From Agrococcus sp. Marseille-P2731 (GTDB lineage: Bacteria; Actinomycetota; Actinomycetes; Actinomycetales; Microbacteriaceae), in contig NZ_FPEG01000001.1 in NCBI RefSeq assembly GCF_900117395.1, positions 394,192 to 458,191 on the forward strand: a stretch of 64,000 bases of DNA, in the 5' to 3' direction. Below the pieces are notes generated by a model, which saw nothing but the letters and a program-made list of their open reading frames with translations, ran no database searches and was not told the DNA's origin. Positions within the stretch are counted from its first letter, which is position 1. Each line of letters begins with the position of its first letter. Shown piece by piece: positions 29,291 to 38,033 of the stretch. The translations under genes were made by a program, and so were the position numbers.

Positions 29291-32200
29291 GTGCGTGATG
29301 ACGAGACCGAGACCCAGGGAGACGGCTCCGTCGACGAGGATGCCGACGTCGTCGACGACGTCGCGGGCGCGCCGCAGAGCCCGCGCTCGATGACCGGCAA
29401 CCCCTCGGTGCCCGCACCCGAGGCTCGCCGCGCCAAGCGCGAGGGCGAGTGGGAGGCATGGGCGGAGGCGCTCCGGCGCGTCGGCGGCCGCAGCCCGCTC
29501 ACCGACTTCATCGACACCACCGCGACCCGCATCGAGCTGTCGACGACGCATCCGGGTGGTCTCGCGCAGTTCATCACCGGTCGGCCGACGGCACTGTCGA
29601 GCCTGATCCGGGACGACCTCGCGCTGCGCGCAGCCCGCTCCGCCGCCGCCGCGATCGCCTCGAAGGGCATCGAGCTCGCCGCCGCCCGCTCGATCGACGC
29701 CGTGCACCTCGGGATCGGCATGGCTCGGTTCCCGCACGGCGATGGCGACGTCTACGGCCCCGTGCTGCTGCGCCCGCTCGTGGTGCGCCGCCGCGGCCGC
29801 GACTTCGAGCTGCAGCTGCTCGGCCGCCCCTTCGTCAACCCGCGCCTCGCGAGCATCCTGCGCGCCAACCACGGCGTGCGCCTCGACGAGCGCCAGCTGG
29901 TGCAGCTGGGCTCGGGCGAGGGCACTTTCACGCCCAACGCGGTGCTGGATGCGCTGCGGCAGGCAGCCGCGCACGTGCCGGGGTTCAGCGTGGAGGCACG
30001 GCTGCTCGCCTCCACCTTCGCCGACGTCGGCGAGCCCATGGCCGCCGACCTGCAGCAGCAGGAGCACGACGTGCTCGACGCCGTGCGCGGAGACGAGCAG
30101 GCCGCGTGGCGGCTGCGCGAGGGGCGCACGGGCGTCGACGAGACCCCCCAGGACAAGCGCGATCCCGAGATCGACCGCCTCGTGCTCGACGCCGACGCCG
30201 AGCAGGACGCGGTGATCGCCGAGGCCGCGGCCGGCAACTCGGTCGTGGTGGAGGCGCTGCCCGGCACGGGCCTCACGCAGACGATCGTCAACCTCGTCGC
30301 CGCGCTCGTCAGCGACGACCGGCGGGTGCTCGTCGTCAGCCCCCGCCGCGCTGCGCTGCGCGACATCGCGGACCGCTTCGCCGCCACCAAGCTGCAGTCC
30401 CTCGCCGTCTCCGAGGCGACGCTGCGCCGTGACCTGATCGCCGCCATCCGCCGCATCGAGGGCTCGAAGCGACCGGAGACGACCGAGATCGACGAGGCGA
30501 TGCTGCGCCTGCGCAAGGTGCTGCTCGACTACCGCGCGGCCCTCCGACGCGTCGACCCCGAGCTGCAGGTGAGCGTGCTCGACGCGCTCAAGGAGCTCTC
30601 GCGCCTCGCGATGCTGCCCGTCGCTCCCTCGACCCGCGCGCGCCTCAGCGAGGACGCCACCCGCAAGCTCGCGACCGATCGCCCGCGCGTCGCCGCGACG
30701 ATGGGCAAGGCCGCCGCGCTCGGCCAGTTCAAGTACGGCCCCGGCGACACCCCCTGGTACGGGGCCGCGTTCGCCACCAGCAACGACGCATCCGCCGCCT
30801 TCGAGGATGCGAAGGCGCTCGCCGCGACCGATCTGCACGCGCTGCAGGCGGATGCGAAGAAGGTGATCGGCGACACGAAGCTGCGGCCCGCGTCGACGCT
30901 CTCGGAGCTCGAGATCCAGGTGGCGCTGCTCACCGACGTGCGCGCGACGCTCGACGTGATGACGCCGTCGATCTACGACCGCCCGCTCGGCGAGCTCATC
31001 ACCGCGACGGGCCCGCGCCGCGAGGCGCTGCAGTCGCTCGGCGGCATGCAGCGCCGACGGCTGCGCAAGCTCGCCGAGGAGTACGTGCGGCCCGGCGCGC
31101 ACGTGCCCGACCTGCACGACGTGCTCATCGCCGCGCAGCAGCAGCGGCGCCTGTGGGCGAAGTTCGCGCCCGACGGCTCGATCCCGACCGTGCCGGCGGG
31201 CCTCGCGGCGCTCGACGCCCGCCTGCGCGACGTCACCGCGCGGCTCACGAAGCTCGACGCGGCGCTCAGCCCCTCCACGAAGAGCGTCGACCTGCCCTTC
31301 GCCGACCTGACCGAGCGCATCGCCGAGCTCGCCGCCCCCAGCGACGCGCTCCAGAACATCCAGGAGCGCGCCGAGCTGATGGCCTCGATCGAGCGCCTCG
31401 GCCTCGACGCGCTGCTCACCGACCTCGCCGATCGGCACGTCGCCGACGACCAGGTCGAGCACGAGCTCGACCTCGCCTGGTGGCAGTCGGCGCTGCAGAC
31501 GATGCTGACGAAGGAGCGCGCGCTGCTGCGCGGCAACACCGACGTGCTGCGCCGCCTCGAGCAGGACTTCGCGCTCGTCGACGAGGCGCACGTCGACGCT
31601 TCGAGCGCCCGGCTCGCGCACCAGCTCGCGCAGCAGTGGCGGCTCGCGATCGACGACCACGCGAACGAGGCGGATGCGCTCAAGCAGCTCATCAAGGCGG
31701 GTCCGGTCGACGCCGACGAGCTGCAGCGCGTCGCGCCGCACCTGACGCGATCGATCGCGCCCGTGTGGCTCTCGTCGCCCTACGACCTGCACCGGGTGCC
31801 CAAGCGCATCCCCTTCGACACCGTGATCATCGCCGACGCCGGAGCCGTCACGATGGCGGAGGCCGCGGGTGCGATCAGCCGCGCGCGCCAGGTGATCGCT
31901 GTCGGCGACTCGGTGACGCAGACGCCGTCGCCCTTCGACGTGGGCATCTCGACGCTCGGCGTGCGGCCGAGCGAGGAGCTCGCCACGCCCGACGAGCTGC
32001 ACGCCGAGTCGGCGCTCTCGCGCCTCGCGGGCGTGCTGCCGACGATGCGCCTGACCCGCTCCTACCGCACGGGCGGTGCCGACCTCGTGACGGCCGTCAA
32101 CGAGCGCTTCTACGGCGGCCGCATCGAGGCGCTGCCGTGGGCAGGCGCCTACCTCGGCCACGCCTCGCTCACGACGCAGGTCGTGCAGGGCGCCTATGGC

Positions 32201-33013
32201 CTCCCCGAGCAGGGGGCGGCGACGGTCGAGAGCCCTGACGCCGAGGTGGATCGCGTCGTGCAGCTCGTCACCCAGCACGCGCGCCAGCGCCCGCACGACT
32301 CGCTCATGGTCGTCACCGCCAACGAGAAGCACGAGGTGCGCCTGCAGCAGGCCGTGATGGCGGCGCTCGCGACGAACAGCTCGCTGACCGACTTCGTGGT
32401 CGCCGAGCGCGAGGAGCCCTTCGTGATCGTCGACGTGACGCACGCGAGCGCGCTCAGTCGCGACCGGGTGATCTTCTCGGTCGGCTACGGCCACACCAGG
32501 CACGGCAGGAACGTAGACTTCGGTTCGCTCGGCGCGCCGGGCGGTGAGCGGATGCTGGCGGTGGCGATGACGCGTGCCCGCAAGGCGCTGCAGATCGTCA
32601 CGGCGTTCGACGCGGCGGCGCTCGATCCCGAGAAGCTCGAGCACGGCGCCTCGCAGCTGCGCGAGATCCTGCTCGACGCGGCTGCCGGGGCCCGCCCGCA
32701 CACCTATCACGGCGGCGACCCGCTCATGATCGACCTCGCGACGCGCCTGCGCCGCCGCGGGCTGCGCGCCGACGTCTCCTACGACGGTCAACTGCCGCTC
32801 GTGGTCGCGAACGGCGGCGTCTGCGCCGCGATCGAGGCCGACCACGACGATGGCGACCGCACGCTGCGCGAGGCGCTGCGCCTGCGCCCAGAGGTGCTGC
32901 GCCGCTTCGGCTGGCACACGATGCGCGTGCACGCCTTCGAGCTGTTCACCGACCCCGAGGGCGTCGCCGACCGCATCGCCGAGCTCGTCGGGGCGGATGC
33001 GTCGACGCCGTGA
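29291..33013 (+). CDS. very large SF1 helicase-like protein with degenerate ATPase site and C-terminal nuclease-like domain
   Basis: A 1240-aa cytoplasmic protein with the layout of Upf1/Dna2-like superfamily 1 helicases. An N-terminal domain (about 45-250, DUF4011-like) is followed by the RecA core. The P-loop reads PGTGLTQT (324-331), with Leu328 in place of the essential Lys. The Walker B region reads VIIADAGAV with Asp849-Ala-Gly instead of DEA. Motif VI-like TRARKALQIVT is kept. The C-terminus (about 1135-1235) resembles the MTES_1575-type restriction-endonuclease-fold domain often fused to such helicases, with EAD and FGWHTMRVHAFELF. TATCCT (29279-29284) lies 6 nt before the GTG. Probably a non-hydrolysing paralogue, not a frameshifted gene; the role is unknown. 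Confidence 0.8.
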   Translation: MRDDETETQGDGSVDEDADVVDDVAGAPQSPRSMTGNPSVPAPEARRAKREGEWEAWAEALRRVGGRSPLTDFIDTTATRIELSTTHPGGLAQFITGRPTALSSLIRDDLALRAARSAAAAIASKGIELAAARSIDAVHLGIGMARFPHGDGDVYGPVLLRPLVVRRRGRDFELQLLGRPFVNPRLASILRANHGVRLDERQLVQLGSGEGTFTPNAVLDALRQAAAHVPGFSVEARLLASTFADVGEPMAADLQQQEHDVLDAVRGDEQAAWRLREGRTGVDETPQDKRDPEIDRLVLDADAEQDAVIAEAAAGNSVVVEALPGTGLTQTIVNLVAALVSDDRRVLVVSPRRAALRDIADRFAATKLQSLAVSEATLRRDLIAAIRRIEGSKRPETTEIDEAMLRLRKVLLDYRAALRRVDPELQVSVLDALKELSRLAMLPVAPSTRARLSEDATRKLATDRPRVAATMGKAAALGQFKYGPGDTPWYGAAFATSNDASAAFEDAKALAATDLHALQADAKKVIGDTKLRPASTLSELEIQVALLTDVRATLDVMTPSIYDRPLGELITATGPRREALQSLGGMQRRRLRKLAEEYVRPGAHVPDLHDVLIAAQQQRRLWAKFAPDGSIPTVPAGLAALDARLRDVTARLTKLDAALSPSTKSVDLPFADLTERIAELAAPSDALQNIQERAELMASIERLGLDALLTDLADRHVADDQVEHELDLAWWQSALQTMLTKERALLRGNTDVLRRLEQDFALVDEAHVDASSARLAHQLAQQWRLAIDDHANEADALKQLIKAGPVDADELQRVAPHLTRSIAPVWLSSPYDLHRVPKRIPFDTVIIADAGAVTMAEAAGAISRARQVIAVGDSVTQTPSPFDVGISTLGVRPSEELATPDELHAESALSRLAGVLPTMRLTRSYRTGGADLVTAVNERFYGGRIEALPWAGAYLGHASLTTQVVQGAYGLPEQGAATVESPDAEVDRVVQLVTQHARQRPHDSLMVVTANEKHEVRLQQAVMAALATNSSLTDFVVAEREEPFVIVDVTHASALSRDRVIFSVGYGHTRHGRNVDFGSLGAPGGERMLAVAMTRARKALQIVTAFDAAALDPEKLEHGASQLREILLDAAAGARPHTYHGGDPLMIDLATRLRRRGLRADVSYDGQLPLVVANGGVCAAIEADHDDGDRTLREALRLRPEVLRRFGWHTMRVHAFELFTDPEGVADRIAELVGADASTP

Positions 33014-33264
33014 GCGGGCGGGGCCCGGCCGCGGTCGGGCCGGAGGCGGGGACGGCTGACGGAGCGCGCGTGGAGGACGCCGCGGAGGCGACGGACGCCG
33101 CCGCGGGCGACGCCGCGCATCCGCCTCTCGTGATCCATCGGCGCGGTCGCCGCGTCTCCACGGAGCCGCCGCCCGGCTACACGGGTGAGCCGCCGCAGGA
33201 GCGGCAGCAGTCGAACGACAACGACGCGCGGCTGCGGGCCGACGTGCCCCCGCACTGGGGCTGA
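33010..33264 (+). CDS. small disordered acidic protein downstream of the helicase-like gene
   Basis: An 84-aa protein starting GTG in a 4-nt overlap (GTGA) with the helicase-like stop, so strictly coupled. The body is Ala/Glu/Pro-rich, and the conserved-looking end is NDNDARLRADVPPHWG. From memory, similar PPHWG-ending proteins follow related helicase genes in Microbacteriaceae. It may be a partner of the large protein; no function is known. Confidence 0.7.
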   Translation: MSGRGPAAVGPEAGTADGARVEDAAEATDAAAGDAAHPPLVIHRRGRRVSTEPPPGYTGEPPQERQQSNDNDARLRADVPPHWG

Positions 33265-33409
33265 CGCCCGGCCGCGGCTCGCGCTGACGCGAGACGAGGA
33301 GCTCGCGTGGCGAGAGGGCGATGCGTCCTCTGTTGGAGACCGATCTCGAATCGATCCTCCGTTCGCGACGCCGAGCGCGCGGGAGTGCCACGCGGTTCGC
33401 GCAGACGCA

Positions 33410-33439
33410 GAACGGGCGGCCCCGCGGGGCCGCCCGTTC
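33410..33439. terminator. bidirectional terminator, perfect 14-bp stem
   Basis: Stem 33410-33423 with 33426-33439 around GC, between the convergent small-protein gene and mscL. The 33265-33409 stretch otherwise holds fragments (GCGAGACGAGGA, TCCTCCGTTCGCGACG) also found at 15386-15470 and no gene. Confidence 0.8.
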
Positions 33440-33451
33440 CACGTCGCAGCG

Positions 33452-33886
33452 TCAGAGCGCCGGGGGAGTGCCGCCGGCGGTCGTGCCGCCCTGGCCGCTG
33501 CCAGGCTGGGCGTTCGTGGCCTGCGCACGCAGCAGGTCGCGGATGTCGTGGAGGATGTCGACGTCGGTCTCGGCGGGCTCCTCGGGCAGGATGCCACGGC
33601 GACGGTCGTGGTGCTCCTTCATCTTGGCCATCGGCAGCACGAGCACGAAGTACACGACGGCCGCGATGATCAGGAAGTTGATGATCGCCGCGATCAGGAC
33701 GCCGACGGGGAAGATGCCGACCTTCGCCGCCGCGAGCTCGTTGGCGTTGAAGGCCAGCTCGAGCAGCGGGTTGATGATCGCAGTGGTGAACGCGCCGACG
33801 ATCGCGGTGAACGCGGTGCCGATGACGACGGCGACGGCGAGCTCGACGACGTTGCCCTGCATCAGGAACTTCTTGAAGCCCTCCAT
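33452..33886 (-). CDS. mscL: large-conductance mechanosensitive channel MscL
   Basis: A 144-aa channel releasing osmolytes on hypo-osmotic shock. N-terminal MEGFKKFLMQGNVVELAVAVVIGTAF (TM1), the second helix about 65-90, and a charged C-terminal helix with LHDIRDLL are standard. The last 20 residues are a Gly/Thr/Pro tail. AGGAGGG precedes the ATG. Last gene of the MTHFS-FmdB-mscL run. Confidence 0.96.
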   Translation of the reverse strand: MEGFKKFLMQGNVVELAVAVVIGTAFTAIVGAFTTAIINPLLELAFNANELAAAKVGIFPVGVLIAAIINFLIIAAVVYFVLVLPMAKMKEHHDRRRGILPEEPAETDVDILHDIRDLLRAQATNAQPGSGQGGTTAGGTPPAL

Positions 33887-33967
33887 GGGGCCCTCCTCAG
33901 GATGAGTGGTGGTGGAAGGTCGCGCTGAGGCGGACGAACCGGATGTGGTGGTGGGATTGACCGGAGC

Positions 33968-34294
33968 TCAGGAGCCCGAGCTGGAGCCGGAGCCGGACGA
34001 GCTCGATGCGCCAGAGCTGGAGGCGGCGGGCTTCGACGCCGCGGGCTTCGATTCGCTCGACTTCGAGGAGGCAGGCTTCGAGTCGCTCGACGACGACCCC
34101 GGCCCCTTCCCGGCCGCCGCTCGCGAGTCGGTGCGGTAGAAGCCCGTGCCGTTGAAGGTCACGCCGATCGAGCCGTACTGCTTGCGCAGCGCGCCGCCGC
34201 AGCTCTCGCACACGGTCAGCGCCGGCTCGTCGAAGCCCTGACGGGCGTCGAATGCGTTGCCGCACGCGGTGCAGGCATAGGCATAGACGGGCAT
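33968..34294 (-). CDS. FmdB-family zinc-ribbon protein with Ser/Lys/Ala tail
   Basis: A 108-aa protein. Residues 1-52 are the FmdB zinc ribbon (MPVYAYACTACG and CESCG, two CxxC pairs), with QYGSIGVTFNGTGFYRTDSR following. Residues 60-108 are low-complexity Ser/Lys/Ala/Gly. FmdB was first noted beside formamidase genes as a putative regulator; its real role is unclear. It starts 5 nt after the MTHFS stop. Confidence 0.9.
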   Translation of the reverse strand: MPVYAYACTACGNAFDARQGFDEPALTVCESCGGALRKQYGSIGVTFNGTGFYRTDSRAAAGKGPGSSSSDSKPASSKSSESKPAASKPAASSSGASSSSGSGSSSGS

Positions 34295-34299
34295 GGCGT

Positions 34300-34899
34300 T
34301 CAGCTCCTGGTGATGATGCGGGTGACCCCGGACTGCGTGACGACGCCGTCGACGGGCTGGTCGTAGTCGGCGTGGGGCACGCTGTCGAAGAGCTCTTCGT
34401 CGTGCACGACCGCATAGACCGGAGGACAGTCTGCCATGGCGGCCATCGTCTTGTCGAAGAATCCCCGCCCGCCGCCGAGCCGTGAGCCGTCGCGACCGAT
34501 CGCGGTGGCGGGGATCAGCATGAGGTCGACCTCGTCGAGCGCGGTCGGTGGCAGCGCGTCGGCCGTGGGCTCCGGCATGCCGAGCGTCGACTCGACCGTC
34601 TCGGTGCCGTCGTGCTCGGCCCAGTCGAGCAGGCCGTCCTCGCGGATCACGGGCAGCAGCACCCGGATGCGCTGCTCGCCCGCCCACGCCAGGAAGCGTC
34701 GGGTGTCGGGCTCGTCGGGCGTCGAGAGGTAGGCCGAGATCGTTCTCGCGCCGAGCGAGATGACGAGCTCCTGCAGGCTCGCGGCGATGCCGGCGGCGCG
34801 CTCTGCCGCGAAGCCGGTGCCTCGCGCGGCGCGCGCGCCGCGGAGCTCGCGGCGCAGCTGTCGCTTGGCGTCCTCGATGGTCGTCTCATGGTCGGTCAC
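34300..34899 (-). CDS. 5-formyltetrahydrofolate cyclo-ligase (MTHFS)
   Basis: A 199-aa enzyme converting 5-formyl-THF to 5,10-methenyl-THF with ATP. An N-terminal RRELR basic motif, the phosphate loop GSRLGGGRGFFDK, and LMLIPATAIGRDG are characteristic. The GTG start is preferred because TAGATT (RC of 34907-34912) lies 7 nt upstream. Head of the operon with fmdB-like and mscL genes. Confidence 0.92.
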   Translation of the reverse strand: MTDHETTIEDAKRQLRRELRGARAARGTGFAAERAAGIAASLQELVISLGARTISAYLSTPDEPDTRRFLAWAGEQRIRVLLPVIREDGLLDWAEHDGTETVESTLGMPEPTADALPPTALDEVDLMLIPATAIGRDGSRLGGGRGFFDKTMAAMADCPPVYAVVHDEELFDSVPHADYDQPVDGVVTQSGVTRIITRS

Positions 34900-35029
34900 A
34901 GCCCGGAATCTAGCGGCTCCGCGTGAGAGGGGAGCCGGGCCACCGGGCTCGGCGGAATGTTCCGCGCGCCGGCGCGCTTGCACTCAGCGACGCAGCACGG
35001 CGACGCGGCGCAGACCGGGAGGCACGGCG

Positions 35030-37300
35030 ATGGACTACGGGCACGACATCGAGTTCGGCGTCTTCATCACGCCGACGAACCAGCAGCCGCAGCAGCCCGT
35101 GCAGCTCGCGCAGCTCGCCGAGCGCGTCGGCTTCGACCTGGCGACGTTCCAGGACCACCCCTACCAGCCCGCCTTCCTCGACACGTGGACGCTGATGAGC
35201 TGGGTGGCGGCGCAGACGAGCAGCATCCGGCTCTCGCCCAACGTCGCCAACGTGCCGCTGCGACCGCCCGCCGTGCTCGCCCGCTCCGCTGCGAGCCTCG
35301 ATCTGCTCTCCGGCGGCCGCGTCGAGCTCGGCCTCGGCGCGGGCGGCTTCTGGGATGCGATCGAGGGGATGGGCGGCACGAAGCTCACACCCGGCCAAGG
35401 CGTCGACGCGCTGCGGGAGGCGATCACGATCATCCGCGGCATCTGGGACACGAGCGAGCGCGGCGGCGTGCGCGTCGACGGGCAGCACCACCGCGCGGCC
35501 GGCGCCAAGCGCGGGCCGCGCCCCGCGCATCCGATCCCCATCCACGTCGGCGCCTACAAGCCGCGCATGCTGCGCCTCACGGGCGAGCTCGGCGACGGCT
35601 GGCTGCCGAGCCTCGGCTACCTGCAGCCCGGCGACCTCGCACGCGGCAACGACGCCATCGATCAGGCGGCAGCGCGCGTCGACCGCGCCCCGCACGAGAT
35701 CCGGCGCATGCTCAACGTCGGCGCCGACCTGGCCGACGCAGACGGCGTCGAGCGGATGCTCGAGCTGGCCATCGAGGACGGCATCGGCACGTTCATCGTC
35801 GCGACCGACGACCCGGGCGTCATGCAGCGCTTCATGGCGGAGGTCGCTCCGGCGGTGCGCGAGCGGGTGGCCGCCGAGCGGGGAGAGCGGGGCACCGCCG
35901 TCGCGCCGCGACTCGCCGCGGCGGCGATCGCACGCCGCGCGCCGGCACTCGACTACGACGCGATCCCCGACAGCCTGCGCGCGAGCGCCGTCGAGCCCGG
36001 CTCGTGGGAGTACGCCGAGCGCCAGCACACCTACCTGCGCGGCGGCGCGCCGGGCGTGGTGCTGCGGCCGACGAGCCCCGCGCAGGTCGCGGACGCGCTC
36101 GCCTACGCGCGCTCGCAGGGCGCGGCGGGTGCCGACGGCGGCCGCGTGCCGCTCGGCATCCGGTCTGCGGGCCACGGCATCTCGGGCCGCTCGACGAACG
36201 AGGGCGGCATCGTCATCGACCTGGGTGCGCTCGATCGCATCGACGTGGTGGATGCCTCGCGGCGCCTCGTGCGCATCGGCGCGGGCGCGACGTGGGGTCA
36301 GGTGGCGCGGGCGCTCGACGAGCACGGCTGGGCGATCAGCTCGGGAGACTACGGCGGGGTCGGAGTCGGCGGGCTCGCGACCGCGGGCGGCGTCGGCTTC
36401 CTCGGCCGCGAGCACGGCCTGACGATCGACCACATCGAGTTGATCGACCTCGTGCTCGCCGACGGCTCGCTCGTGCGCGCGAGCCGCGACGAGGAGCCCG
36501 AGCTCTTCTGGGGCATGCGCGGCGCCGGCGCCAACCTGGGAGTGGCGGTCGCCTTCGAGCTCGTCGCGCACGAGGTCGGCACGATGGGCTTCGCGCAGCT
36601 CGCGTTCGACGCGAGCGACACCGCCGACTTCTTGGAGCGCTGGGGCGCGACGACCGAGGCGAGCGACCGGGCGGTCACGCCCTTCCTGCTGCTCGGCGGC
36701 GACCAGCGCGGCCGACCCCGGGTCGCGCAGGCGATGATCGCCGTCGACGAGCCCGATGCAGAGGCGATCGTCGAGCACCTGCAGCCGTTCGCCGCGGTCG
36801 GGCCGCTCGTCGGGCAGCAGGTCGTGCAGACGCGCTACACGGGCGTCATCGACAACGCAGCCGGCGGCCCGCACCGCGGGCACGGCGAGCCGACCACGCG
36901 CTCGGCGCTCATCGGCTCGATCACGCCGGAGGTCGCGGCGGCGCTCGCGGCCTTCCTCGACGCCGGCGTGCACCACTTCTTCCAGATCCGCGCGATGGGC
37001 GGCGCCATCGGCGACGTCGCCAGCGACGCCACCGCATTCGCGCACCGCGAGGCGCTGTTCTCGGTCGTCGCGCTCGGCTCGCACCGCGCGCGCCTCGATG
37101 CCGCGTGGGATGCGCTCGTCGCGCCTCACGCATCCGGCCTCTACCTGTCGTTCGAGACCGACCGGCGGCCGGAGCGCCTCACCGAGGCCTTCCCGCCGGC
37201 GACGCTCGCGCGCCTGCGGGCGCTCAAGCAGCGGGTCGACCCCGACAACCTGCTGCGCGACAACTTCAGCGTCGTCGAGGCGACACCCGCGGCCGTCTAG
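35030..37300 (+). CDS. fusion of LLM flavin oxidoreductase and BBE-type FAD oxidase
   Basis: A single 756-aa frame joins two flavoenzymes. Residues 1-about 285 are a luciferase-like monooxygenase (F420/FMN TIM barrel: FGVFITPTNQQ, LDLLSGGRVELGLGAG, LTGELGDGWLPS). Residues about 320-756 are an FAD-binding oxidase of the berberine-bridge type: RSAGHGISG contains the His used for 8alpha-flavinylation, the Cys of the second covalent bond is absent (VGVGGLATAGG), and the C-terminus reads DPDNLLRDNFSV. The ATG follows GGGAGG. Substrate unknown. No frameshift or internal restart is seen at the joint. Confidence 0.88.
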   Translation: MDYGHDIEFGVFITPTNQQPQQPVQLAQLAERVGFDLATFQDHPYQPAFLDTWTLMSWVAAQTSSIRLSPNVANVPLRPPAVLARSAASLDLLSGGRVELGLGAGGFWDAIEGMGGTKLTPGQGVDALREAITIIRGIWDTSERGGVRVDGQHHRAAGAKRGPRPAHPIPIHVGAYKPRMLRLTGELGDGWLPSLGYLQPGDLARGNDAIDQAAARVDRAPHEIRRMLNVGADLADADGVERMLELAIEDGIGTFIVATDDPGVMQRFMAEVAPAVRERVAAERGERGTAVAPRLAAAAIARRAPALDYDAIPDSLRASAVEPGSWEYAERQHTYLRGGAPGVVLRPTSPAQVADALAYARSQGAAGADGGRVPLGIRSAGHGISGRSTNEGGIVIDLGALDRIDVVDASRRLVRIGAGATWGQVARALDEHGWAISSGDYGGVGVGGLATAGGVGFLGREHGLTIDHIELIDLVLADGSLVRASRDEEPELFWGMRGAGANLGVAVAFELVAHEVGTMGFAQLAFDASDTADFLERWGATTEASDRAVTPFLLLGGDQRGRPRVAQAMIAVDEPDAEAIVEHLQPFAAVGPLVGQQVVQTRYTGVIDNAAGGPHRGHGEPTTRSALIGSITPEVAAALAAFLDAGVHHFFQIRAMGGAIGDVASDATAFAHREALFSVVALGSHRARLDAAWDALVAPHASGLYLSFETDRRPERLTEAFPPATLARLRALKQRVDPDNLLRDNFSVVEATPAAV

Positions 37301-37310
37301 GCTCGACCTC

Positions 37311-37970
37311 GTGTTCGACAGCGCCCCCCGCCTCTCCCACGGCGACGTCACCATCCGGGGCATCAAGCTGCGGGACGCGAAGACCCTCGAGACCGAGCTG
37401 CAGGTCAACCGGCCGTGGCTCGAGCGCTGGGAGGCGACGCTGCCGGGCACGCGGCCGAGCGGGCGCTTCGACACGCGCTCGTCGATCCGCTCGCTGCTCG
37501 ACGCCGATCGCGCCGGCACCGGCCTCGCCTTCGCGATCGAGGTCGACGGCGAGTTCGCCGGGCAGCTGAACGTCGCCGCGATCACGGGCGGGGCGCTCGC
37601 CTCGTCGACGCTCGGCTACTGGATCGCCCGGCGCTTCGCCGGCAGGGGAGCGACGACGACCGCGGTCGCGCTCGCGACCGACCACCTCATGCTCGGCATG
37701 GGGCTGCACCGCGTCGAGGTGTGCATCCGGCCCGAGAACGCCGCGAGCCTTCGCGTGGCCGAGAAGCTCGGCTTCCGCTACGAGGGCTGCCGCCGTCGCT
37801 ACATCCACATCGACGGCGACTGGCGCGATCACCTGTGCTTCGCGCTCGTGCGGGAGGAGCTCGCCGAGCCGGTGCTCGACCGCTTCCTGGCGGGCCGTGT
37901 GCCGCCCTTCGACCGCTCGGTCTACCCGGTCGAGGTCGGCGGCGACCCTCGCGGTGCGACTTCGACCTGA
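37311..37970 (+). CDS. GNAT acetyltransferase, RimJ-like
   Basis: A 219-aa ribosomal-protein-alanine-acetyltransferase-like enzyme with YWIARRFAGRGATTTAV (acetyl-CoA loop) and HRVEVCIRPENAASLRVAEKLGFRYEG. The tail ends VPPFDRSVYPVEV. The -10 TAGGCT (37298-37303) includes the stop codon of the preceding gene, and the GTG is 7 nt later, so it has its own leaderless promoter inside a 10-nt gap. Confidence 0.9.
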   Translation: MFDSAPRLSHGDVTIRGIKLRDAKTLETELQVNRPWLERWEATLPGTRPSGRFDTRSSIRSLLDADRAGTGLAFAIEVDGEFAGQLNVAAITGGALASSTLGYWIARRFAGRGATTTAVALATDHLMLGMGLHRVEVCIRPENAASLRVAEKLGFRYEGCRRRYIHIDGDWRDHLCFALVREELAEPVLDRFLAGRVPPFDRSVYPVEVGGDPRGATST

Positions 37971-38033
37971 GGGTGAGCGAATTGCCGCGCGGCCTCCGAT
38001 GATCGGGCTGCGCGCGCCACTACCGTGCAGGAC

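Noticed and set aside
28958..33442. 1494-codon minus-strand open frame opposite the helicase-like gene
   Set aside because: Composition is typical of antisense frames; the plus-strand gene has recognisable motifs and a promoter.
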